This document shows positions 43,539 through 51,297 of a DNA stretch of 64,000 nt, in pieces. Position 1 is the first letter of the stretch; each line of letters opens with the position of its first letter. The position numbers were made by a program, and so were the translations under genes. Under the pieces are notes generated by a model that worked only from the letters and a program-made list of their open reading frames with translations, made no database searches and was not told where the DNA came from. Origin of the DNA: Cyanobacteriota bacterium (GTDB lineage Bacteria; Cyanobacteriota; Cyanobacteriia; CACIAM-69d); NCBI GenBank assembly GCA_022402445.1, contig JAKRSF010000011.1:19744-83743 (forward strand), read 5' to 3'.

Positions 43539-43831
43539 GGGTTTGGGGGGCAGGGGGACGGGGGCCGCCAACTTCAGCTAACCTACGCAAATTTAAGCAG
43601 GTTTGCCAGTCCCTAGGGGAGGCGATCGCGCGATCAATGATCCAAAAAATGGGGCGGGAATTGGGGATGGCTGACTGGGATTGGGGCCTGCGTCAAGGGG
43701 GCTCAGGCTTTGGGGCTACGGTCGGCATCGGATGACGTGCCCTGAGTCCCCCAAGATTTCCTAGGGGAAAGTGAGGGACTGGGGCTAGGGGGCTATGGCG
43801 ATCTGTTGCGGCGTTTCGGGGAAGTAGGGAG

Positions 43832-44567
43832 GTTTCCAATCAAGTGGGGGCCCCAGCGAGTGGGGCCCCTGTGTACCCTCCAATAGAACGTGGGTCAATC
43901 CGCCCTTGAAAGTTTCCAATCAAGTGGGGGCCCCAGCGAGTGGGGCCTTCTTCAGGAGCGAACTATTTGGCTGCGCAAGAGGTTGAGTGTTTCCAATCAA
44001 GTGGGGGCCCCAGCGAGTGGGGCCCCATGTCGGACACGTCAGCACCGCAGACGTTCTCAGTCAGTTTCCAATCAAGTGGGGGCCCCAGCAAGTGGGGCCG
44101 TGAGGTCTCTGAATGAAAGAACTAGATCTGAGGTGTGTTTCCAATCAAGTGGGGGCCCCAGCGAGTGGGGCCGGTAAGGAGTTCAACCTCGGGACGGTCT
44201 ACGTTCCGGGGGTGGTTTCCAATCAAGTGGGGGCCCCAGCGAGTGGGGCCTGGGTCAAGTCTTCAAGCCGGGTCGGACGGTTTATTCCGAGTTTCCAATC
44301 AAGTGGGGGCCTCAGCGAGTGGGGCCACGGGTGGGATTCCGCGAAAGCCTTAGCAAGGGATTACCTGAGGGTTTCCAATCAAGTGGGGGCCCCAGCGAGT
44401 GGGGCCGCAGCACGGAGGTAAAAACAAGTAATCTTTTTCCCTCTCCCAGTTTCCAATCAAGTGGGGGCCTCAGCGAGTGGGGCCCGCGGTAATCGCACAA
44501 TCCGTAAGTACATCCTTCCCAATAACTGGCAGTTTCCAATCAAGTGGGGGCCCCAGCGAGTGGGGCC
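43832..44567 (-). CRISPR. CRISPR array 1: 10 repeats of 36 bp, 9 spacers of 37-47 bp
   Basis: On the + strand each repeat begins GTTTCCAATCAAGTGGGG and ends in the hairpin GGCCCC-AGCGAGT-GGGGCC. Repeats start at 43832, 43912, 43989, 44064, 44137, 44215, 44291, 44371, 44449 and 44532. Transcription is inferred to be leftward: in that sense the repeat ends in the type III-like handle TTGGAAAC, and a leader shared with array 2 lies at the right end. Variants: repeat 4 has a loop change (AGCAAGT), and repeats 7 and 9 have CCTC for CCCC in the stem. The array lies just downstream of the cmr operon. Plus-strand open frames across it (repeated SNQVGAPASGA) are artefacts of the 36-bp repeat. Confidence 0.99.
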
Positions 44568-44712
44568 TCCCCCCTATTAGAACCCAGTTGTAGAGCAGGT
44601 TGCAAGGGGTAAAAACTACGACCCCTTTCAATCTTGCCGAAATTTGGAAAATCACGACCAAAAAAATCGCTGAAACCCTTGCGTAGCAATCGATCAACGC
44701 TCCCAACGAAAA
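44568..44712 (-). promoter_or_regulatory. CRISPR leader 1
   Basis: About 145 bp to the right of array 1 is closely similar to the sequence to the right of array 2. Shared blocks include TTAGAACCCAG, GGTTGCAAGGGG, AAAAACTACGACCCC, CCAAAAAAATCGCTGAAA and CAATCGATCAACGCTCCC. Similarity stops near 44711, before the stop codon of the CARF-HEPN gene at 44742. It should contain the leftward array promoter and any integration signals. Confidence 0.88.
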
Positions 44713-44739
44713 CCCACAGAAGATACCCTTCAACGGCTA

Positions 44740-46029
44740 TCAACTTAATCTCGGTTGAGCCAGATTATCCAAAATCCGTTGATGAACCCTGGTCAGTAAA
44801 GATGCTTGCTTTAAACTGCCAAAGGTTTGTCCTGAAATTAAATTAAGGCAGTTCAAAAGCCGCTGCTCCCAATCTTCCTGTGATTGAGTTCTCCACGCCC
44901 CAAAGCACTCCTCCTTAGAAATTCCACCCCAACGGTGTGATGCTTGATTGCGCGCCTCCCTTGCCGATTGCCAATAAACTGCAAAATCAGCCTGATTTCG
45001 CGTAGATGGAATTGCCACCTCTAGCAAATCCCGCAAAAGATATCCCTGCAAATTCACCTCCCTTGAACTCGCAGAAGATCGATCTCGCGACTGCTCATAT
45101 CGATCACGAAGGCTTGGAAACTCATCTAGGATAGAAGATAAGACAATTGCATAACCATTAGGGCGAGACTTGATTGAATCTGGGAAGGTAACAATTGCCC
45201 AGTGATTAACCATTCCCTCAACTGATCGATGACTATGTTGCAGCGCCTCGGTCGTGTTTCCTTGCGCCAATCGTACAACTGCTGAAAACGCCTGCTCGTA
45301 TCCTTGCCACCACCAGTGTGCTCCCTGGCGCTGAGCATCAAAATCAAGTTGCCCTTTTGCCTGCTGGAAAAATTCATCAAACTTCCCACGATTCCATGCA
45401 GCGGCGGCCGTCAGCAATCGTACCGTAACTCGATCTGTCGCTGTACCTTCTAAACTTTGGAGCAAGTCTAATGCGGCCTGATAGTCAAATTCGCCAATTA
45501 ACTTGCGCAGAATTTGTAAATCAAACTCGTGTCGCAATACCGTTACATCCGTCGGAAAAACACGATCTTGCCCTTCGCGCATCTGTTGCGGATTACGCAC
45601 CTGCCACACCTGACCGTTGCCCGCATAGCCCGCCGCCTGGAGCAAACTAAAGGCCGATTTCATCGCAGGTGTTCCCGATGAGGCATTGAACTCCACGCGA
45701 TCGCCCGGAGCCATCACCAACTTCACCGCTTCCAGCCCCCGCCGCGCCTCTTGGGCCGCCTTCAGCAGGTCCGTCGGATCCTGGGAAAGATCCGCACTCG
45801 TGGGCAGCAGTTCCACCGCTAGCCCCTGGAGTTGCGCCTCCGTTTCAATGTGATCCTTCGTGTCGCGGGCATTTTGCGCCGTCCCTTCCGTATAGAGCAG
45901 AAAGACCCTCGCGATCGCGGTTCCCCTATCCACTAAAAAGCGCAGCAGCGTAATGAGCGATCCCTCCTCCTTCGTTTGATTCGAGTAGGGATCTTGATTG
46001 CCAATGAACGATAGAACAACACTAGCCAT
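44740..46029 (-). CDS. CARF-HEPN ribonuclease, Csm6/Csx1-like type III CRISPR effector
   Basis: A 429-residue ancillary effector. The N-terminal CARF domain, expected to bind cyclic oligoadenylate made by Cas10, shows NASSGTPAMKS at residues 115-125 after a Rossmann-like start (VVLSFIGNQDPY). The C-terminal HEPN domain carries the Rx4H ribonuclease motif RNQASH (Arg360-His365). On activation such enzymes degrade RNA non-specifically, giving dormancy or death of infected cells. It is the last gene of the leftward cmr operon, 38 bp after the Cmr6-Cmr1 fusion. HIP1 octamers occur only in the N-terminal half. Confidence 0.88.
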   Translation of the reverse strand: MASVVLSFIGNQDPYSNQTKEEGSLITLLRFLVDRGTAIARVFLLYTEGTAQNARDTKDHIETEAQLQGLAVELLPTSADLSQDPTDLLKAAQEARRGLEAVKLVMAPGDRVEFNASSGTPAMKSAFSLLQAAGYAGNGQVWQVRNPQQMREGQDRVFPTDVTVLRHEFDLQILRKLIGEFDYQAALDLLQSLEGTATDRVTVRLLTAAAAWNRGKFDEFFQQAKGQLDFDAQRQGAHWWWQGYEQAFSAVVRLAQGNTTEALQHSHRSVEGMVNHWAIVTFPDSIKSRPNGYAIVLSSILDEFPSLRDRYEQSRDRSSASSREVNLQGYLLRDLLEVAIPSTRNQADFAVYWQSAREARNQASHRWGGISKEECFGAWRTQSQEDWEQRLLNCLNLISGQTFGSLKQASLLTRVHQRILDNLAQPRLS

Positions 46030-46067
46030 ATCTCAACGCTCCTCGAAAAATTTATACTGTAGCTGCA

Positions 46068-48119
46068 TCAGACAGATTTTGATTCATCTACAGGCCATGG
46101 AAATATCTTCATCTTAGGTTCAGAAATCTTCACCAGTCTGCTGAGATAGTTGATCCTAGGATTATCTTTTTCCTTTGAAACACCGAAGACGGTGACAACT
46201 TGATAATTGGGGAATTTGCGGATAATGATAGGAGAGGGAATTGCTTTTCTCGAAACTTTCTGACCTCTAATTATGATCTTATCCTCTGTCGTGCCTCCGC
46301 AAAGACTCTTTGCTTTGCTCCTCTCTTCTTTTTCTAGAGAATGAAAAAGTTGATGAAGACATTCAAGAGCTCTGGACTTGTCTTTGTTGTTGGAATTTTC
46401 GGAGATCACAAAAATGTGACAATTTTCATCCACAAAGTCTTGCCATTCATGGACACTGGGAGTGAATGCTCTCAGAGGCTTCAAGTTGGAGAGAGATAGC
46501 AAAGTCTCCAGATCTCTATAGAATTGAAGCAAGCGTTCCTGAAAGACAATCTTGAAATCTCTGATGCTCTTGGGAGTTGAAAAAAATGTGTCAGGATTGA
46601 CTAAAGTCAATTGACTACCTCTAATTCTGGGATTGCTGGAACGCTCATAAATCTCCCGTCGTGCGCCTTGTCCCACACCTCCTAAGTGAAATGCAAGCCA
46701 CGTTAAATTATTGACTAGAGAGTGAACAGCATTGATTTCTGCATCTGTTAGGCTCTTCAGATGCTTTTTGTTGTCGGATCCCAGATCTTGCCATTCAGGA
46801 TTCTCTTGAGCAAAAATGAGCAGCTTGCCACGTTGTATCTTCTCTGAATTTTTGCTCGCGTCAGATGAGATCTTAAATTTCAACCATCCCAAACGAGATG
46901 GAGATGGTTGAATTCCGCCAAACAAATGAGATTCTAGACGCCGTATTTGTTCAATTTGAGATGTTGGAATGACTCCTAGTGCAAAAGCTCGAAACCAATA
47001 GCGCAGTGTGGACTTAAAGGCGATTGGACGCACCTCCGCCTCCGGTTTGCCACGCATTTGCCACCCCCGACCTTTTGATTGCCCTTGGGTGAATTTTTGG
47101 CAACCATGAATCAGTTGACCCTCCAGGGTAAAGGGCACCTCCAGGAACGGACATGGCCCCTGGACGCCCCCCGCCACCAATAATTCCCCGTAGCCAGAAT
47201 TGACCTGGGAGCCCGTCCCCGCCTGAAGTCCCTTGACCAGCCATCCCTTGACCTGCTCCAAGAGGGCGCGATCGCGCTGCCCCGTCGCTAGCTTGATCCC
47301 AATATTAAAGACCGGCTTATCCAAAGACAGGAACGTATTTGGATTTGGAGAATAGTGGGGGGCATCATCCTTCCAACTCCAAATATTATTTGCCATGTCA
47401 ATGGAAAGTCCATGGCTTTTGGGTAGAGGATAGGCATCAAAAAAGACCACTTTACCGGCATGGTCGGTCCCCTTCGCATCCAAATGCCCAAAATAGGAAG
47501 CCACCATCCGATCTGCCGTTTTCCAATCGCAGGGCTGTGCCTCCATTGCATCACGGATCGCTTGGGTGCGGGCAATTCCCCGCAACGTACTGGCGGGGAT
47601 ATAGGGAATTCCCATGGTATCAAAAGCTGGCAGCAGCGTACTTTCTGGCCCCCGATGGCCCCCCACCCGAACTCGCCAGGAAGCTTTTGCTTGAAACGTC
47701 AACCCTCCCGTTCCTTGACCCGCGAGTAGGGTCAATCGCCGCTGCAAAACCGTCAAGCGCTGGTCATAGTTCACCTGATTTCCAGTGGCTTTTTCCAGCA
47801 ACTCTAGCTTTGAACCGGGATCTTCCCGTTTGTTTTCTTGCGTTCCCGTCGGATGTGGTGCTCGCATCCAGCGCAGATATTCTGCAAAACCTGCCGTGCG
47901 ATCGCAGGGAGGTGCGCCATTGGGATGGGCAGGATGCTCTAGCCATGGGCGGGGAGGCTGCCCACCACCCCCACCTCCTAGGTTGGGGCGATCGCCACCC
48001 CCTTGACCATTACCTTTCCGAGGAGGCTGTTTGCCGCCTCCTTGGGAAGGCTGAGAAGTCCCTTTAGCATTCCGAGGGATAGGACGCTCAAAAGGGCGGG
48101 ACGGTTGATTCGCAGGCAT
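46068..48119 (-). CDS. Cmr6-Cmr1 fusion RAMP protein of the type III-B complex
   Basis: A 683-residue protein replacing two separate subunits. After a Gly/Pro/Gln-rich N-terminal stretch (residues 1-65), residues of about 130-340 resemble Cmr6: VGGHRGPESTLLPAFDTMGIPYIPASTLRGIART, VVFFDAYPL, PHYSPNPNTFL and GLQAGTGSQVNSGYG. From about 345 onward it resembles Cmr1: RPIAFKSTLRYWFRAFALG, ESHLFGGIQPS and LGGVGQGARREIYERS. Cmr6 and Cmr1 cap the target-RNA 3' end of the complex and sit next to each other, so a fusion is structurally reasonable. No other cmr1 or cmr6 gene exists here. The Cmr1-like half is clearly more AT-rich and has no HIP1 site, while the Cmr6-like half has several. Confidence 0.85.
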   Translation of the reverse strand: MPANQPSRPFERPIPRNAKGTSQPSQGGGKQPPRKGNGQGGGDRPNLGGGGGGQPPRPWLEHPAHPNGAPPCDRTAGFAEYLRWMRAPHPTGTQENKREDPGSKLELLEKATGNQVNYDQRLTVLQRRLTLLAGQGTGGLTFQAKASWRVRVGGHRGPESTLLPAFDTMGIPYIPASTLRGIARTQAIRDAMEAQPCDWKTADRMVASYFGHLDAKGTDHAGKVVFFDAYPLPKSHGLSIDMANNIWSWKDDAPHYSPNPNTFLSLDKPVFNIGIKLATGQRDRALLEQVKGWLVKGLQAGTGSQVNSGYGELLVAGGVQGPCPFLEVPFTLEGQLIHGCQKFTQGQSKGRGWQMRGKPEAEVRPIAFKSTLRYWFRAFALGVIPTSQIEQIRRLESHLFGGIQPSPSRLGWLKFKISSDASKNSEKIQRGKLLIFAQENPEWQDLGSDNKKHLKSLTDAEINAVHSLVNNLTWLAFHLGGVGQGARREIYERSSNPRIRGSQLTLVNPDTFFSTPKSIRDFKIVFQERLLQFYRDLETLLSLSNLKPLRAFTPSVHEWQDFVDENCHIFVISENSNNKDKSRALECLHQLFHSLEKEERSKAKSLCGGTTEDKIIIRGQKVSRKAIPSPIIIRKFPNYQVVTVFGVSKEKDNPRINYLSRLVKISEPKMKIFPWPVDESKSV

Positions 48120-48176
48120 GGCTAGAATCCCTTGAAATGCAATGGATAAGTAGATAGGACAATGAAGAGGGAAGCC

Positions 48177-48569
48177 CTAGGAGGGATCCTTTTCTTTGAC
48201 GTAAATCGCATTGCCCCAGAAACTAAACTCCTGGGCAAGACTGAGAGCCAAGCCCGTCAACCCGAGATAATCATCGGCCTTCAGATCCGTAAGGGTTTTT
48301 AAACCCACATCTCCCGTCAAATTCTGCTGCCCTGAAACCTGCTGTAGGCATTTAAAGAACTCCAGAACCACCTCCTTCTTACCCTGTTGACTGAGGGCCA
48401 CCTCCTCCGCCTTGAGACGCATCAATCCCCACGTCGAAAGGTAGGTGTAAAGCTCGACCGCTTGCCCTTTCTGCTCACTTTTTTGCGTGTCATTCCTCGT
48501 CTTTTTACGCAAGCTGTCTAGGGATTGGTAGACCGGTGTTGCCAAAGTTCTCGAATCGAATCCCGCCAT
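48177..48569 (-). CDS. cmr5: Type III-B effector small subunit Cmr5
   Basis: A 130-residue, mostly helical protein at the expected place between cmr4 and the Cmr6-like gene. Its size, helical pattern and segments YTYLSTWGLMRLKAEEVAL and LEFFKCLQQ fit the Cmr5/Cas11 small subunit, which lines the inner filament of the complex and contacts the target RNA. Small subunits diverge fast, so position is an important part of the evidence. Confidence 0.87.
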   Translation of the reverse strand: MAGFDSRTLATPVYQSLDSLRKKTRNDTQKSEQKGQAVELYTYLSTWGLMRLKAEEVALSQQGKKEVVLEFFKCLQQVSGQQNLTGDVGLKTLTDLKADDYLGLTGLALSLAQEFSFWGNAIYVKEKDPS

Positions 48570-48650
48570 GATATACTCCGCGCTTGATTAGTAGTGATGA
48601 TCAGTTGAATCCACAGATTAGATCAGTGTCTTTTTAGGACAGCTAGATCA

Positions 48651-49472
48651 TCAGCTCCATTGCTGGGTAAAACCTCGACCCAGACTTTCCTGACCGCCAA
48701 TCTGAAGAATGGGATTCCTGGCCATCAATTGAGTAAATTGCGTGATTGTCTCTTCTTTCTGCTTTTCCTGAGCCTGGGCTGTTACGCCCCAGGGGAAATA
48801 CATCACCGTATCAGGCGGGATCGCTTCCTCATAGCGAAATCCACCTTCCACTTCCTTGGATTCACTCAACTTGACCTTGACCTGTCGCCATAAACCCATC
48901 TGCACCACGGTGGAAAAGTGACGATCCGGCAGCACTAACACCGCTTGAATCGTTGCGGTTTCGTCGTGGCGGGGAATGAACTGTTTCCACTCGGCCCAAG
49001 CGTGAAGGTCATTGTCCTGAAGAATGGCATCCTTCAAATAGATACGTTTGCTCTGGTTGAGGTTGGTGCTGTAGGGGGCTGGAATGGCTGACAAGGTGCT
49101 GACATAGCGGTGATAGCGCCGCAAAAGTAGGGGACAGGTTACCCAAATGACGCCATGGCTGAGGGAGGAAATTGGAATCCAAAGTAGACTACCATCACCA
49201 ATCCAGATGCTCCCTTGGGTTAGGTTTTCTCCGACGTTGATTTCATTGCCAAACAGGGCAAAGCGTTGTGATTGATCTGCGACACTGGCCCGCAGACGGC
49301 CACGAATGGTGCTGGAGGGAATGTAGGGCAAGTCCGTATGGGATTCGCGGGCGATGCCGAGGAGATTGCCCTCTTGGGTTGCGCCGCCGGTGTGGAGGGG
49401 CGAGAGTAAATAGAGATGACAAAGGTGGGCGATCGCGGTGGAGGTGGCTTGCTGGGCTGTAGCTTGAGTCAT
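48651..49472 (-). CDS. cmr4: Type III-B backbone subunit Cmr4 (Cas7 family)
   Basis: A 273-residue RAMP protein with HLYLLSPLHTGG near the N-terminus, PYIPSSTIRGRLRA and the glycine-rich C-terminal IGGQESLGRGFTQQW. Cmr4 forms the repeated backbone that binds the crRNA and supplies the acid residue that cleaves target RNA every six bases. It starts 18 bp after the PD-(D/E)XK gene and precedes cmr5 by 81 bp. Confidence 0.94.
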   Translation of the reverse strand: MTQATAQQATSTAIAHLCHLYLLSPLHTGGATQEGNLLGIARESHTDLPYIPSSTIRGRLRASVADQSQRFALFGNEINVGENLTQGSIWIGDGSLLWIPISSLSHGVIWVTCPLLLRRYHRYVSTLSAIPAPYSTNLNQSKRIYLKDAILQDNDLHAWAEWKQFIPRHDETATIQAVLVLPDRHFSTVVQMGLWRQVKVKLSESKEVEGGFRYEEAIPPDTVMYFPWGVTAQAQEKQKEETITQFTQLMARNPILQIGGQESLGRGFTQQWS

Positions 49473-49490
49473 GATGAAGTTAGAAATTAA

Positions 49491-50105
49491 TTAGGGTGTG
49501 TGGATGAGAATGCCGCCGAGAATTTGGGTGAGATGATTGAGATTGCCGGGAACCGTATAAAGATTAATGTCCTGCTCCACGATGGCGCGACCGCGATCGC
49601 ACCGTCCAAAACGCCAGACATCCCCCAAGGTCACGGCTCCATAAACGAACGGTAATTCCTCCAATTCCGCGATCGCGATCAACTCCGCCGCCAATTGAGT
49701 GAATCCCCGCGCTAGATCATCGCGCTTCGCTTCAATCACAGCCAAGGTATTTTGGCATCGCAAAAGATAATCCAAATTACCTCGAAGACGATCATTGAAA
49801 TTTAGGGGATACTCGATCCGTAGCTTTGCGTTGTAATAGCTAGCAACTTCCAAAAGAATGGGCGAAACTAGCACCTCTCGGCGGGCCGTTTCATTGCTCA
49901 AGGGTACAAGGGTTAGTGACCGCTCGATGCGCGATCGCAAACCATCAAGGGCGGGCATCAGCGCAGAATCTTGGGGTAAATTAAGGGCTTTAACCTCTAG
50001 GCCATAGCCCAACTCGGCCAAAATTTCATCCGTGTCCGCATTGAATTCAAAATAGGACCGAAAGGTGTAGGATTCATTGGGCTGTAGAAGTGTCCGCTTA
50101 GTCAT
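49491..50105 (-). CDS. PD-(D/E)XK nuclease-like protein inside the cmr operon
   Basis: A 204-residue protein not among the standard Cmr subunits. ATG at 50105 overlaps the cmr3 stop by 8 bp (ATGACTAA), indicating translational coupling; the frame runs further upstream only as antiphase read-through of cmr3. A nuclease-like core is visible: Glu87 (ILLEVAS), Asp112 (GNLDYLL), Glu125-Ala-Lys127 (LAVIEAKRDD) and Gln137 (FTQLAAELI), which fits the PD-(D/E)XK fold. Similar proteins are widespread in cyanobacteria, some outside CRISPR loci. A role in cleaving DNA or RNA alongside the complex, or a structural role, is inference. Confidence 0.8.
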   Translation of the reverse strand: MTKRTLLQPNESYTFRSYFEFNADTDEILAELGYGLEVKALNLPQDSALMPALDGLRSRIERSLTLVPLSNETARREVLVSPILLEVASYYNAKLRIEYPLNFNDRLRGNLDYLLRCQNTLAVIEAKRDDLARGFTQLAAELIAIAELEELPFVYGAVTLGDVWRFGRCDRGRAIVEQDINLYTVPGNLNHLTQILGGILIHTP

Positions 50106-51297
50106 TGTTAGCTGCCTTCTGGAGAGCCTCTGGATATCGCACCCACAGTAGTTCCGAATAGCCCAGCGATCGCCACCGCCGCATTCGGCCCTGTTCCTCA
50201 GAACCTTGGAAGGGATGCATTGGTTTTTCCAGATAGTATTGACTGCCCGGTGCGGCGGCAAAAACCTGGGGGGCGGGGATGCTGCTGTGGGAATTTTCTT
50301 TTTCCCGCACTCGACCGGCGATCGCCTGGGGTTTGGCGGTGGCGACGCCCGCGAGAATGCCCCCCTGTTGCACGGTTTTCCATCCCCAGGGCCATGCTTG
50401 GCAGGTGGCGTGGCTGGTGGCCTGTCCGGCGGTGTGGCGACGGCGCTCAAAAATGCCGGGGGTGATGAGGTAGGCGATCGCGCGGCCCTGCTGCTGAAAG
50501 TTGCGATCGCTCTGGTGTTGCAGAGTCGCCCAGGGGCCATCCAGGGCCGGGGTCCGCCGCAGGAGCGCCCGGTGTCCCTCTCCGCCCAATCTCACAACCG
50601 CCCCATTTTGAAAGCGTTCTAGGGCCTCATGGGTCCGTTGATCCACGCCGATCGCCAGGGACCACCCCTCGAATAAGCGCACCGCCGTTTCCACGAAATA
50701 GCCATCCTCATCCTTCACCTGCCGCGTCCCCGGCGCGATCGCATTGTGGGCCCTCACTTCCTCCATCCAAGGCTGCTCCGGTTCGCCCTTGGGAGGCTGG
50801 GAGGCATCTGGAGCGATGGAGCCATGTTCCAGATAGGCGTGTATGACCGGTAATGGGAAAAATTTGCGCGCCTTGGGGGCATCTTTGTCCTTGGGAGCGT
50901 CCTCCCCGCGATCGCCGCCGGTCAGGGTGAGGGGCGCGGGCAGTCGGCGATCCCAGCGGCCATGCTTCGCTAGGGGGGAGTTTGCCAGCCACGGCAGGGG
51001 GGAGAGCGGTTGATCGCCCACATAGCCCAAGGGTCTGGGGAGATAAAGCACCTCACGATTGCGATCACCGTGGCAGAAAAATGGTCCTGTTAGGTCAATT
51101 CGGAGCCCCGTCTGTTCCCCCGGAGCCAGAAGTGAGCGCAGCGCCCCCGCGATCGCGTGGCCCGACGGCGGAAACTGACCGCTCGCCCAGGCCCGCACTC
51201 CGGGCGAGAACGGCTTGGCATCCCGGAACATCAAAATATCCAAGGGCGAAAGGGCATACCAAAAGGTGCGCGAATCGGTTACGGTCGCCTCCGTCAT
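50098..51297 (-). CDS. cmr3: Type III-B subunit Cmr3 (Cas5 family)
   Basis: A 399-residue RAMP protein with the Cmr3 signature ALSPLDILMFRDAKPFSPGVRAWASGQFPPSGHAIAGALRS at the N-terminus (residues about 13-53). Cmr3 binds the 5' handle of the crRNA and pairs with Cas10. The start overlaps the cas10 stop (ATGA at 51294-51297), and the 3' end overlaps the PD-(D/E)XK start, so three genes are translationally coupled. Confidence 0.93.
   Translation of the reverse strand: MTEATVTDSRTFWYALSPLDILMFRDAKPFSPGVRAWASGQFPPSGHAIAGALRSLLAPGEQTGLRIDLTGPFFCHGDRNREVLYLPRPLGYVGDQPLSPLPWLANSPLAKHGRWDRRLPAPLTLTGGDRGEDAPKDKDAPKARKFFPLPVIHAYLEHGSIAPDASQPPKGEPEQPWMEEVRAHNAIAPGTRQVKDEDGYFVETAVRLFEGWSLAIGVDQRTHEALERFQNGAVVRLGGEGHRALLRRTPALDGPWATLQHQSDRNFQQQGRAIAYLITPGIFERRRHTAGQATSHATCQAWPWGWKTVQQGGILAGVATAKPQAIAGRVREKENSHSSIPAPQVFAAAPGSQYYLEKPMHPFQGSEEQGRMRRWRSLGYSELLWVRYPEALQKAANND

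Noticed and set aside
41700..43831. A resolved or unresolved telomere (long inverted repeat) next to the protelomerase-like gene
   Set aside because: I see no inverted repeat of the 40-60 bp length expected for a resolvase substrate in or around the gene.
43572..43831. Extra small gene between the protelomerase-like gene and array 1 (frame at 43523-43735)
   Set aside because: The peptide is low-complexity and spans the start region of the leftward gene; no ribosome site or family likeness.
43890..44421. Plus-strand open frames across array 1 with repeated SNQVGAPASGA and QSSGGPSEWG peptides
   Set aside because: They are translations of the 36-bp CRISPR repeat, which is a multiple of three and lacks stops; there is no start signal or protein family.
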